From contig NZ_CP017269.1 in the NCBI RefSeq assembly GCF_001750685.1, positions 186,001 through 250,000 on the forward strand: DNA of 64,000 nt, in the 5' to 3' direction. Below are positions 29,625 through 37,006 of the stretch, one piece after another (position 1 is the stretch's first letter; each line of letters begins with the position of its first letter). The notes beneath the pieces are model-generated. The model saw only the letters and a program-made list of their open reading frames with translations, was not told where the DNA came from and did not search any database. The translations under genes were made by a program, and so were the position numbers. This stretch comes from Geosporobacter ferrireducens. Its GTDB lineage: Bacteria > Bacillota > Clostridia > Peptostreptococcales > Thermotaleaceae.

Positions 29625-29864
29625 TTATCTCACATTAATTTTATACTTCTGTTGCCCTGATGAGGTTTTCTCAATTGCTTGGATGGAACCTCTTGATGTA
29701 TTCACATAATTTAAAAATAGTGTACCAAGTAGAAGCCGCTCGCTACGAGAAATCCTGTTCCACTCATAACCTTTAAATAAGTCTCTCACAAGGAAAACTT
29801 CTCCTTGATTCAGATTCTCTGTTTCCTTAATCGCAATATTGAGAAGCTCATTCACATCCGGCAT
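29625..29864 (-). CDS. DUF1413-like small protein, first gene of the STAND cassette
   Basis: The 79-residue product has the pattern GEVFLVRDLFKGYEWNRI then SERLLLGTLFLNYVN, ending in a short strand (GQQKYKINVR), which resembles DUF1413 proteins; these look like small winged-helix DNA-binding proteins. GGAGG lies seven bases before ATG at 29864. It is 76 bases upstream of the giant ATPase gene and downstream of a good promoter, so it may be a regulator or accessory component of the cassette. Confidence 0.7.
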   Translation of the reverse strand: MPDVNELLNIAIKETENLNQGEVFLVRDLFKGYEWNRISRSERLLLGTLFLNYVNTSRGSIQAIEKTSSGQQKYKINVR

Positions 29865-29915
29865 TAAAAAACCTCCATATATTATAATATCAACATAAAC
29901 AACGTTATCGATATG

Positions 29916-29944
29916 ATTATATCACTTACATGAATTTATTTCCA
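29916..29944 (-). promoter_or_regulatory. Candidate sigma-A promoter of the STAND cassette
   Basis: On the minus strand a perfect TATAAT (29921-29916) lies 17 bases after TGGAAA (29944-29939), which matches four of six -35 positions. It is about 50 bases upstream of the DUF1413-like start codon. Confidence 0.6.
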
Positions 29945-29965
29945 TTAATCTCATCAAACTCTATA

Positions 29966-30003
29966 TATAAAAAGAGAACGCCAGCTAAAAAGATGCCATT
30001 CTC
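29966..30003 (-). terminator. Terminator after the small gene at 30064
   Basis: On the minus strand GAGAATGGCA pairs with TGGCGTTCTC (nine of ten positions), followed by TTTTTATATA. It insulates the STAND cassette promoter from upstream transcription. Confidence 0.7.
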
Positions 30004-30063
30004 TCATCATTGCCCAATCCCAAATTAACTTCACACTGCGTAATATAGACATGTCTGAATACT

Positions 30064-30246
30064 CTAATCTACGCACGCATTAAACATGCCTACACACTCC
30101 ATGTCCAGAACAACGGAAACTTCAATTTTATCTCTCAGCACCTTGTTCCTAAAATCATTGCCATCCGTGATGAAAGTAGTATATCTCGCAAAGTGCTGAA
30201 AACTCAGGATTTCTATGTATCTTTCCTTTGCATTCCTATTATGCAC
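30064..30246 (-). CDS. Short hypothetical protein (possibly the 3' end of a lost gene)
   Basis: Sixty codons beginning MHNRNAKERYIEILSFQHFA and ending SVVLDMECVGMFNACVD. I recognise no family. A terminator 60 bases downstream on the same strand suggests a real transcription unit, but the short length and lack of a clear RBS suggest the end of a truncated gene. Confidence 0.35.
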   Translation of the reverse strand: MHNRNAKERYIEILSFQHFARYTTFITDGNDFRNKVLRDKIEVSVVLDMECVGMFNACVD

Positions 30247-30308
30247 TCCACATATCTGGGGTGCTGATGACTGACAATAAATGTGGCTGTATCTGCTAAA
30301 ATTGATAT

Positions 30309-31751
30309 TTAAAATTCCTTAAATAGCTTTCTATATGGATGTCTTTTATCTAACATTTTCACCTCAGCTCGTTCTATGATGCTTTCCGTGTTTATATATG
30401 CAGAAAGAGTGCCCAGTGAAATCCCTGTTATAGAAATTATTTCTTCTAGTGTAAACCCAGCCTCAAACAGTTTCTTTGCCAGCATACCTTTAATTTTTTC
30501 TGGATTAATTTGAACTTCTCTTGAATTAGATCCGTCAGCTAGAAAACTTTCAGCCTTCTTTATTATTGTATTAATAGCCGATATGGAAAGCGGTTCTTCT
30601 GTTGAGTTTCTATACTTTCTTGGAAAAAAATAATCACTATTAAATTCCTTATTCCTTATATTAAAAATATAATTTTCTATTCTATTTATAAATTCTTGTG
30701 GCAAGACAAATGTTTTATCTCTAAAAGTTATTGTTTTCTTTTTAGTATCGATATCGGTAATCTTTAATGATAATAAATCTTCTCTCATAACTCCACAGTA
30801 TAAGCATAACAGAAACATAAGTTTATTTCTTTCAGGCTGTCGTGTAATCTCATAGCCCTCTAAAATACATCTAATTTCATCAACTGTTAGCGGTTCCTTT
30901 TCTTCTTCATCAAGAGACAATCCATATATATCGACTAATTCTTTATCAGATATATTGAACTTAAAAGGATTTTCATCTGTTAGCTTTTCCTTCTCGAATA
31001 AATCATAGAAATTCTTTATATGAGCATACCTGTTTTTTATTGTGTTTATTTTGGTAATCGGCTTATTTCTCTTATAACTTTCAAGAATATCATTCTTATT
31101 AAACTGAATAAAATCTTCAGCATTTAAATGCTTTATATCTCTATAACCAATAGTCTTTTCTAAGTATTGAAAATATTTATTTATAGTTTCATAGTATCTA
31201 CTAAACGATACCTTATTTTTATTCTCTTTTGATTTAAGTATTTCATATTGTCTAGTAAATTTCAAATAATGAGTAAGTTTATTCTGAAATATGTAGTTAT
31301 AGGTAAAATAATTGAGTGTATTTTTATCAAACTTGTGAAAAATATTATAGTCAAGGACTTTTTTCTGGTTGAAATCTGCTTTTAAACTTTTGTTTACAAG
31401 AATATATGTTTTTCCATTTGTTAAAATACCCCATTCAATTTCTTCTCTACTACTCAAATAACTTGTTAATTGATACAAGTGTGGGTCAAGCTTATTAACA
31501 GAGGCTCTTTTAACTTCAACTAACAAAATAGTTTTCCCATTTTTTCTTACTTCAACATCAACTATTGCTTTACCCCTTATAATCGGCCTCTCTCTATATA
31601 AGCAATCTTCCGTAAATCCTAATGCTTTAAGAAATGGTACAACTAACTTCTCTCTTGTATCACTTTCGGTCATGTCATCTATTAAATTATTACTTTGGAG
31701 ATTAATATAGCTCTCTTTAATCTGTTCAATCTCTTGAAACAATAGTATCAC
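30309..31751 (-). CDS. PD-(D/E)XK nuclease fused to a degenerate tyrosine-recombinase domain
   Basis: Residues 1-100 form an HsdR-N-like nuclease: TREKLVVPFLKALGF, then D65 (IVDVEV) and E79-V-K81 (LLVEVKR). Residues about 170-260 resemble the SAM-like core-binding domain of tyrosine recombinases (YRDIKHLNAEDFIQF, KNRYAHIKNFYDLFEKEKL). Residues about 285-460 align with the catalytic domain (RNKLMFLLCLYCGVMRED-LL), but the catalytic Arg is Met, the HxxR motif reads EKIK and the late His is Ile; only a Tyr (LSAYIN) persists. The recombinase part is therefore probably a DNA-binding module. Single gene; possible DNA-targeting defence nuclease. Confidence 0.75.
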   Translation of the reverse strand: MILLFQEIEQIKESYINLQSNNLIDDMTESDTREKLVVPFLKALGFTEDCLYRERPIIRGKAIVDVEVRKNGKTILLVEVKRASVNKLDPHLYQLTSYLSSREEIEWGILTNGKTYILVNKSLKADFNQKKVLDYNIFHKFDKNTLNYFTYNYIFQNKLTHYLKFTRQYEILKSKENKNKVSFSRYYETINKYFQYLEKTIGYRDIKHLNAEDFIQFNKNDILESYKRNKPITKINTIKNRYAHIKNFYDLFEKEKLTDENPFKFNISDKELVDIYGLSLDEEEKEPLTVDEIRCILEGYEITRQPERNKLMFLLCLYCGVMREDLLSLKITDIDTKKKTITFRDKTFVLPQEFINRIENYIFNIRNKEFNSDYFFPRKYRNSTEEPLSISAINTIIKKAESFLADGSNSREVQINPEKIKGMLAKKLFEAGFTLEEIISITGISLGTLSAYINTESIIERAEVKMLDKRHPYRKLFKEF

Positions 31752-31920
31752 ACCCTATTTTTCTTTTAATTTTACCGCCTATTACCATTTATATCAAGTT
31801 GTTATAATAATTTAGCTCAAATGCCATTTATCTATTTAACACACTATATATTGCGTTTATCAAATCCTCAAATAGAATATACACCATATATAGTAATCAT
31901 TGTATATATTTTAAGTTTAA

Positions 31921-33197
31921 TTACCTAGATTTTGCACAGACAAAACCATAGCGGTTTCATGAAATTTCCATATTGAATTACCAAAAAACAACAAAAGGTG
32001 AGAACTAGCCGCCAGTAGAAGTATTTTTTATTCCAAAAAAAATCCTACGAAAAGCGGTATCTCACCTATAAAAAGTATATCATTCAAACTAGATGAGAAT
32101 AAAGTGGTAAATACTTCTGCTTGGCTTGTATCTGTAATTCAATTTGCAAATAAAATCAATTTCCTTGAGCTTTTAAGGCTTTTAATCTGAGAATGAAAAG
32201 TGTTAATTATACGAATCTAAACAGGTTGCAAACCTTGATTTCTTCTCTTGTCATGGGGTGTAATTATACCAGTGACATTAATGATAAATTAATTCCCGAT
32301 ACTGTAGCTACCAGTCTCCTTGGTATGGATCATTTTCCTGCTCAATCGCAGATTAACCGTTTCTTGACCAACTTTAGCGAACCAAACATAGATCAGCTTG
32401 AGTATATCCATCATAGTCTGTTTATGGAAAATGCCCTATCCTTGTGGTAATAGATTCGAGGATCTACTGAAAGCAACCACTTTTAAGTTCAAAGGGCATC
32501 TATCCATGAATAAACTCATTATTCGAGCAGATTCAGGCTATGGTTCTTTTAATAATATTAAGATATTGCAAAGAACAGAAGTCAAATTCGTTGTAAAAGC
32601 ATTTTCTTCTCAACAGTCAGCAAACCTTGCAAAGACCATACAAAATAACCAGTGGCAAAAGATTAATATTCAAGTGCATATTGTAGAAATTCCTGTATCC
32701 AAAGATCTAAGAATCATTGCTTGCGAATTTGTTGGTAAAGACGGCAAAATCAAATATTCTCATCTGATTACCAACATAAGCTCTGAAAAAATGAGTGCTA
32801 TTGAATTATTTCATTTCTACAATGAAAGACAGACCATAGAAGCCTTTTTTAAAACTTGTAAAGAAATCTATGGAATTAAGAATCTAAGAACGTCAAAATT
32901 CTATGGGATATATGGCTTTTTATGGCTGGTATTTATTACTCATAACCTGATTACCTTAATGAAAAATACTACATTCAATTCATCCAAGTTTCAGAATATA
33001 GGTGTTCAAGCATTGATAAAAAAGCTAGGAAGTGTTTTTGCTACAGTCATAGAGTTCAAGGATCATATAGAGATTGTTTTACCTAACTTATCAAAACTAG
33101 CAAAATTGTTTGTTGAAGCATTACAGCCTAAGTATATCCAGTTAAGTTTCCATGATTTTCTAAATACAGCTTAGTTGTTTGTACAAAACTTAGGTAA
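31921..33197 (+). mobile_element. IS1380-type element, internally deleted, with terminal inverted repeats
   Basis: The ends carry 23-bp imperfect inverted repeats, 19 of 23 matching: the left one starts TTACCTAGATTTTGC at 31921, and the right one ends in TTAGGTAA at 33197. The element is 1277 bp, short of the 1.6-1.7 kb usual for IS1380, because its transposase gene has lost its middle. No clear target duplication was seen. Confidence 0.75.
32193..33174 (+). pseudogene. IS1380-family DDE transposase, internal deletion and frameshift
   Basis: The first part (32193-32450) reads through PAQSQINRFLTNFSEPNIDQ, the usual N-terminal region, and then stops. The second part (from about 32455) resumes at NRFEDLLKATTFKFKGHL and contains the second catalytic site IIRADSGYGS and the Y-(2)-R-(3)-E-(6)-K signature (YNERQTIEAFFKTCK). 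About 120 residues carrying the first catalytic Asp are missing between them. It cannot be active itself. Confidence 0.85.
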
Positions 33198-33220
33198 GTA
33201 AACAAGAAAATTAAGTTTTA

Positions 33221-34000
33221 TCATTTATTTCGTATAAATTCTATATAATCTAAGACTTGTTTAATTTTTTCATCTCCTAAGTCTGAAATATCTACAACCG
33301 CTGTAATCTGGTTATTTCGGGAGACTTTAGTAACCTTTAAAAAGAAAGTAGCAATTGTTCCAGTCAACATACTGATAAATCCAATCCCTACAATCATCAA
33401 TATAGCTGCAATCATTCTGCCTATAGTTGTTGTAGGCGCAATATCTCCATATCCTACTGTCGTTGCTGTTACAAAGCTCCACCATAATGCATCTTCAAAT
33501 GACTTGATGTTAGACTTGAATTCTGCAAAATATATACCTATTGCACCAAGAACAATAGTAATTATTGTAAGATATAGTATATAAATGAATCCATTAGTAT
33601 TAACAAATGTGCTAACCCTCGTTTTAATTTTATTTGCCAATGCAAACCCTCTGATTAGCCTAGTAATTTTAAATGCCTTTGTTATTCTAATAACTTTGAT
33701 AAGTCTGAAGGCCCTAAAAATCCTGAATACAGAGCTATATGGAATAATTGCAACTAAATCTAAAATGTTATACTTAAAGAATTCTTTTTTGTTTTTGGAA
33801 ATCGCAAGTCTAATAAAATAATCAGCCGTGAAAAATGCTAAGATGCCATTATCTAGCCAATAGATAGATGAATTCGGCGTAATTATGATACGGTTATTTA
33901 AGTCTAGAATGGTTATTGAAACAGCTATTATAGCAAGTAAAAAAATCCATATTTCATAGCCTATCATAATACGCTTTTTGTTAACCTCGATAATAATCAC
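33221..34000 (-). CDS. Voltage-gated potassium channel (Kch/KvAP type)
   Basis: The 259-residue membrane protein has a six-helix layout. The S4-like segment is rich in spaced Arg/Lys (SVFRIFRAFRLIKVIRITKA), and the pore loop carries the selectivity filter TTVGYGD in WWSFVTATTVGYGDIAPTTT. A short cytoplasmic tail follows. It would pass K+ across the cytoplasmic membrane. The start is uncertain: GTG at 34000 overlaps the RBS-like GAGAGGTG, and an ATG is available 11 codons downstream. It stands alone between an IS relic and a secreted nuclease. Confidence 0.92.
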   Translation of the reverse strand: MIIIEVNKKRIMIGYEIWIFLLAIIAVSITILDLNNRIIITPNSSIYWLDNGILAFFTADYFIRLAISKNKKEFFKYNILDLVAIIPYSSVFRIFRAFRLIKVIRITKAFKITRLIRGFALANKIKTRVSTFVNTNGFIYILYLTIITIVLGAIGIYFAEFKSNIKSFEDALWWSFVTATTVGYGDIAPTTTIGRMIAAILMIVGIGFISMLTGTIATFFLKVTKVSRNNQITAVVDISDLGDEKIKQVLDYIEFIRNK

Positions 34001-34140
34001 CTCTCAAACAAATCTTTAGGTTACAGTTATCAACCAATGGTATAATATTTGATACTCTTACTTTATTATAGCAATTTTGGTACTATATTGAAATAAAAGC
34101 TATTTTATTATCTAGTAGGTCGATAACAGATCAAATCACA

Positions 34141-34184
34141 AAATACAAAGAATGGAAGCCTAATTGCTCCCACCCTTTGTATTT
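34141..34184 (-). terminator. Terminator after the thermonuclease gene
   Basis: AAATACAAAG and CTTTGTATTT form perfect 10-bp arms around a 24-base interior just beyond the stop codon; the minus-strand exit is T-rich. Confidence 0.6.
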
Positions 34185-34185
34185 T

Positions 34186-35370
34186 CTATTCTACTTCTAA
34201 TGTGAGTTTTATCTCCTTATCTCCTTTGATCACAACATCATATTTTCCAGGCTTTGTGGACGACCCGACCTTCCATGTCCATGATACATTACCATTTGAA
34301 TCGGCTTTCTTAGCTTCCAGCCCTGCCGCTTTACTGGCACCAGATGAATAGAATACGGAAATTTTGTATTCTACTCCCGGTGTTCCCTGAATGGTTACAG
34401 TAGCATTTTCTCCAGCCTTAACCTTTAACACATTTCCACTTTGGGTAGTTGGTGCTGTAGGTTGTTTCGGTTGGGAAGGTTCGTTTGGCGTAGTTATTTC
34501 AGCCGCCTCAGTTTTTTCTACCTCTTCATATGCCCATAATCCTTTATTAGCATCTCTAGCTTTCTTTTCGATTAGAACAAAATCATTTGCGTATTTTACA
34601 TTTGGTGGGAAAGTCGCTACTTTCGCATATCCTTCTTCCAATAACGTCTTATTATACATTTTGCCATCTATATAGACATAGGCTAATAATCGACCATATT
34701 TATCTCTTTCTTGCACATCAAATTCTAACTCTATTTCCTTACCCTCAAGCAAGCCTTTGGTGAACTTTGAAGCCACATCACCGAATTCATTATTTTTTGT
34801 AGCGTCTGGATGGACAGATTCAGGAGTATCTACACCTATCAGTCTCACCTTTTCTTTTTTTCCATTATATTCAATTTCTAATGTATCGCCATCCACTACT
34901 CTTAGGACTTTGTATGTAGTTTTTGTTTCTGTAGTTTTTTCAGCAGCCTCTGCCACACTCTTAATTACTACTGTTTTCGTATTGTTATCCCAGTCCACTT
35001 TTGCTCCAAGAGCTTCCGCAATAAACCTAGCTGGTACCAGAGTTCTGTTATCAATGATAGTTCCAGGTACTTCTAATTCCTTCTTTATCCCATTGATCAT
35101 CGCTACTTTGTTACCAATTTGCAAAATTACTATAGTGTTTCCCTTTGTGCCAGTTACGGTTTTAGTAGCATTGTCCCACTCAAGTCTAGCTCCAAGAGCC
35201 TCAAATATGGCTCTCAAAGGCACAAGCGTTCTCCCTTCGACAACGGTTGGCGGAACATCAAGTTGAAGCTGCTTTTCATCTAGAGTTATTTTTATTTCGT
35301 TAGATGCTGCGGCTGCCGGCAAGCTAAATATCATCATAACAATGATAATAGATGTAATAAGTCTTTTCAT
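34186..35370 (-). CDS. Secreted thermonuclease-like protein with copper-amine-oxidase-N stalk
   Basis: A signal peptide (LITSIIIVMMIFSLPAAAA) is followed by two copper-amine-oxidase-N-like repeats (VEGRTLVPLRAIFEALGA and IDNRTLVPARFIAEALGA, about residues 25-135), which act as surface stalks in Clostridia. The SNase domain comes next (about 150-290): VLRVVDGDTLEIEYNG, VRLIGVDTPES, DKYGRLLAYVYIDG and LLEEGYAKV, keeping the Asp, Arg and Glu positions of the nuclease. A Pro/Thr linker and a beta-sandwich end follow. Probably an extracellular DNase/RNase for nucleic acid scavenging. GAGGAGG precedes ATG at 35370. Confidence 0.92.
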   Translation of the reverse strand: MKRLITSIIIVMMIFSLPAAAASNEIKITLDEKQLQLDVPPTVVEGRTLVPLRAIFEALGARLEWDNATKTVTGTKGNTIVILQIGNKVAMINGIKKELEVPGTIIDNRTLVPARFIAEALGAKVDWDNNTKTVVIKSVAEAAEKTTETKTTYKVLRVVDGDTLEIEYNGKKEKVRLIGVDTPESVHPDATKNNEFGDVASKFTKGLLEGKEIELEFDVQERDKYGRLLAYVYIDGKMYNKTLLEEGYAKVATFPPNVKYANDFVLIEKKARDANKGLWAYEEVEKTEAAEITTPNEPSQPKQPTAPTTQSGNVLKVKAGENATVTIQGTPGVEYKISVFYSSGASKAAGLEAKKADSNGNVSWTWKVGSSTKPGKYDVVIKGDKEIKLTLEVE

Positions 35371-35474
35371 GAAAACTCCTCCTCAAAATTATTATATCTA
35401 TTATTTTGTCATTGTTTTACAAAATCCTCTTCGTATCATTCGACAAATTATGCAAATGAAACAAGTAAGCCTAG

Positions 35475-35567
35475 GGGCATTCCTCCTATAAAGACATAGA
35501 AAAAATCTTAGATGTTCTCGGCTATGAGATTAAATGGGTAAAAAAAGAGAAGAATCAGCAGGAATAA
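35475..35567 (+). pseudogene. C-terminal scrap of an XRE-type regulator
   Basis: Thirty codons end in KDIEKILDVLGYEIKWVKKE and a stop. The IEKILDVLGYEI pattern is common at the end of phage-type HTH proteins. The upstream frame is closed, so only this tail remains. Confidence 0.4.
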
Positions 35568-35592
35568 TATCCTATTGATACTTCTCTTTTTT
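35541..35592. terminator. Long bidirectional terminator after the tyrosine recombinase
   Basis: AAAAAGAGAAG at 35542 pairs with CTTCTCTTTTT ending 35591, and inner arms (ATCA..AGGA with TCCT..TGAT) extend the stem. Both strands leave with A/T runs. Confidence 0.75.
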
Positions 35593-35608
35593 ATTTGTAA
35601 AATTTGTT

Positions 35609-36490
35609 CTATCTGCTAAGAACTAATTTTTCCACGGCAGCTTGTTTATCTTGCTTTGTAGGCAAGCTGTATCTTCTGGTAACGTTAATATCAGAATGTC
35701 CTAAAAGCTCTGCAGCAGTTACAATATCTTCACCTGAATCAAGTAAGTCGTATGCAAACTGATGCCTGAACGTATGGGGCGCAATCTTGTATTCTCCCAG
35801 TCCAGCTCTATCCTTATACTTCTTGATAATCTTATTAATTGCCTGCCTTTGCAGAGGGCCGCGTTCGCCTAGTAGCAGTTTATTACAGCTGCCCTTTGGT
35901 CGTACATCTAAGTAGTTTAATATGGCGTTTCTTACATCCTTATTCAAAGGTAAGCTCCTTGCTCTCATCCCTTTGCCAGCTCGAATATCTAATTCTCCCT
36001 TCCGGTCCGTTATATCAAAATCATCCAGATCTATATTAACGAGTTCACTAACTCTAACACCGGTGTTATAAATTAACTCAAAGATGCAAATATCTCTTTT
36101 ATTTCCCTCTCGATGGAATTCCCGCCGTAACCGGTATACAATATTTTTGTCTAAGGATCCCGGAAGGGTTGGTGCCTGAACCTTTATTTTCTTTACAGCT
36201 GCAGCAGGGTTCTCCCGCATGATGTTCTCAGCCACAAGAAATTTGAAATATTGCCCCATGGCTGTCAACTTATGATTAATAGTGCCGACATCTTGTTTTT
36301 TTATATTCAGAAGGTAGGATCTATATTCCTGGATGTCTAGAGCAATGATCTCCTCCGGATGAAATTCTTTGCCGGCTTTTTCCTGAAAGAAAATTTTAAA
36401 ATCTTTTAGATCCCTTTCATAACCAGAAATTGTATTTTGCGATTTATCCTGACGGATCAGTTCTTCTTTAAACTCCTCGATATATTTCAT
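35609..36490 (-). CDS. Tyrosine recombinase (XerC/phage-integrase type)
   Basis: ATG at 36490, with GGAGGGAG six bases upstream, gives 293 residues. The core-binding domain is N-terminal (NTISGYERDLKDFKIFFQEK). The catalytic residues are all present: Arg in IYNTGVRVSELVNI, H-x-x-R in PHTFRHQFAYDLL, His in LGHSDINVTRRYS and the Tyr of that same block. It resembles XerC/CodV, which is missing from the core cluster upstream, but its place in the island and the palindromic site beside its start argue for a mobile-element integrase. Confidence 0.92.
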   Translation of the reverse strand: MKYIEEFKEELIRQDKSQNTISGYERDLKDFKIFFQEKAGKEFHPEEIIALDIQEYRSYLLNIKKQDVGTINHKLTAMGQYFKFLVAENIMRENPAAAVKKIKVQAPTLPGSLDKNIVYRLRREFHREGNKRDICIFELIYNTGVRVSELVNIDLDDFDITDRKGELDIRAGKGMRARSLPLNKDVRNAILNYLDVRPKGSCNKLLLGERGPLQRQAINKIIKKYKDRAGLGEYKIAPHTFRHQFAYDLLDSGEDIVTAAELLGHSDINVTRRYSLPTKQDKQAAVEKLVLSR

Positions 36491-36705
36491 TGATTCTCCC
36501 TCCAAAAAAGCATGATAATAATTGTGTAGCCAATTTTTCAATAGATAATTTACTTGGTTAATTTTGTAAGATGTTGCTTCTATAGGTTGATTTTTAAAAT
36601 TTTCTAAGAAAATTACTGTCTACGCAAATTTTATCACATTTATAGAGAATAGGCTACACAATGCATATTATGTAGCCTTTAATGTCTTCTACTATTGAAA
36701 ATTTT
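36491..36705. promoter_or_regulatory. Candidate recombination/control region upstream of the integrase
   Basis: An 8-bp inverted repeat (AGGCTACA at 36651, TGTAGCCT ending 36678) surrounds a 12-base spacer. A further TGTAGCC with a following AATTTTTCAATAGAT stretch lies at 36524-36545 and is partly repeated at 36670-36715 with a 25-base insertion. Inverted arms with short spacer next to an integrase start fit a crossover site; a terminator for the neighbouring gene is the alternative. Confidence 0.35.
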
Positions 36706-37005
36706 TCAATCTATCTTTACTAAATCTTTTTCGGGATCAAAATTCATTTTTAAACAATAGCCATCATTAAATAATTTGTCTGCAGTAGTCAAATAAGAGA
36801 AGGTGGTCATATCTCCTATATTAATCTGAAAAGGCTCTATTGAGTCCCTATTTAATACTATAACTCTATCTATCGGTATTAGTAGTGATTTCGAATTCCC
36901 TGTATATACTTCACACTGTAACCTATCCATATCTACATACAAAAGAAGAATATCCCACTTTTTATAAAATGAAATACTATAGGAGGCTTTAGGAATAATT
37001 TTCAA
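36706..37005 (-). CDS. Small hypothetical protein coupled to the 827-residue membrane protein
   Basis: TTG at 37005 begins one base after the stop of the upstream gene, with AGGG six bases before it, so it is likely translationally coupled. The 99 residues are beta-rich (KKWDILLLYVDMDRLQCEV) and show no known motif. Function unknown; it probably works with its neighbour. Confidence 0.6.
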   Translation of the reverse strand: MKIIPKASYSISFYKKWDILLLYVDMDRLQCEVYTGNSKSLLIPIDRVIVLNRDSIEPFQINIGDMTTFSYLTTADKLFNDGYCLKMNFDPEKDLVKID

Positions 37006-37006
37006 G

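Noticed and set aside
34757..35266. Long plus-strand open frame (169 codons) opposite the thermonuclease gene
   Set aside because: It is exactly antisense to the stalk repeats and SNase gene, has no RBS, and its composition mirrors the codons of the real gene.
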